Shown here: positions 53,091 to 53,188 of the stretch, in pieces
Numbering within the stretch: position 1 is the first letter of the stretch
How the letters are laid out: each line of letters opens with the position of its first letter
Assembly (NCBI GenBank): GCA_024227235.1
Contig: JAAEKY010000098.1
Location: 1 to 53,188, forward strand
From: Desulfobacteraceae bacterium
Lineage (GTDB): Bacteria; Desulfobacterota; Desulfobacteria; Desulfobacterales; Desulfobacteraceae
Length of the DNA: 53,188 bases
Reading direction: 5' to 3'
The notes under the pieces: model-generated
Seen by the model: only the letters and a program-made list of their open reading frames with translations
Told to the model about the DNA's origin: nothing
Database searches by the model: none
Position numbers and translations under genes: made by a program

Positions 53091-53188
53091 AAAAATCAAA
53101 CCAAACAGGTACAAACCTGAGGCCAGAGAACCAAGGATGCCACATCCTGATTCAGGGCGCAGCATTGATCTTTGCCTTAAAAGCATCA
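53083..53188 (+). CDS. ftsQ: Start of FtsQ-like division protein, cut by the window edge
   Basis: A GTG within the end of murB opens a frame to the window edge reading NKKIKPNRYKPEAREPRMP and further basic residues, the short basic cytoplasmic tail expected of FtsQ. No membrane helix or POTRA domain is inside the window. Identity rests mainly on the usual order murB-(ddl)-ftsQ. No ddl gene lies between. Confidence 0.55.
   Translation, partial: MNKKIKPNRYKPEAREPRMPHPDSGRSIDLCLKSI

Noticed and set aside
1..53188. CRISPR arrays, rRNA, tRNA genes, insertion-sequence transposases
   Set aside because: None recognised on reading both strands; the repeats seen are those listed.

Overview
The window is A+T-rich bacterial chromosome that most resembles a sulfate-reducing Desulfobacterota of the Desulfobacteraceae type (Desulfobacula/Desulfobacter-like). 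This is inferred from protein style, the fused murE-murF gene, Gram-negative envelope genes and the AHHFNN histidine kinase. No rRNA, tRNA or CRISPR array was seen.

Layout. (1) 1-5993: a decayed end of a class A penicillin-binding protein, a leftward polar amino-acid ABC transporter (binding lipoprotein, permease, ATPase), an EamA exporter, and a divergent argO/argP pair (basic amino-acid exporter and its LysR regulator). (2) 6574-14078: a rightward lipid-transport operon, pqiA-pqiB-pqiC, a LolA-like protein and an RND/MMPL exporter carrying a cyclic-nucleotide-binding domain. Two of its five genes are interrupted: pqiA by an extra T in a T9 run, the RND gene by one in-frame TAG. (3) 14546-15430: an OmpA-family lipoprotein, then a short non-coding element with imperfect terminal inverted repeats around a perfect 18-bp palindrome, probably a MITE.

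(4) 15503-29371 is the most unusual region. Eleven leftward genes encode an apparently envelope-located assembly: a DUF4384 lipoprotein, a lipid-anchored caspase-like protease, a small lipoprotein, a membrane-anchored coiled-coil protein, an exported protein, a TonB/TolA-shaped protein, an ExbB/TolQ-like channel, an ExbD/TolR-like partner, an SLT lytic transglycosylase and two more exported proteins. Divergently placed are an FliA-class sigma factor, a protein with an H-x3-C-x2-C anti-sigma zinc motif, and a membrane-tethered Lon-type (S16) protease without an ATPase. I infer a proteolysis-controlled sigma switch driving a proton-motive-force-powered envelope machine with a caspase effector. 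I do not recognise it as a described system.

(5) 29686-39144: birA, a tandem ribbon-helix-helix-like protein, a GldA/GldF/GldG-like ABC system with a DUF4340 protein, a PlsC-like acyltransferase and a hybrid PAS histidine kinase. (6) 39458 to the end: the division and cell-wall (dcw) cluster mraZ-rsmH-ftsL-ftsI-murE/F-(52-codon small ORF)-mraY-murD-ftsW-murG-murC-murB-ftsQ (cut by the window edge), headed by three MraZ boxes at exact 10-bp spacing. These enzymes make lipid II from UDP-MurNAc and supply the division-specific transpeptidase and flippase-type proteins.
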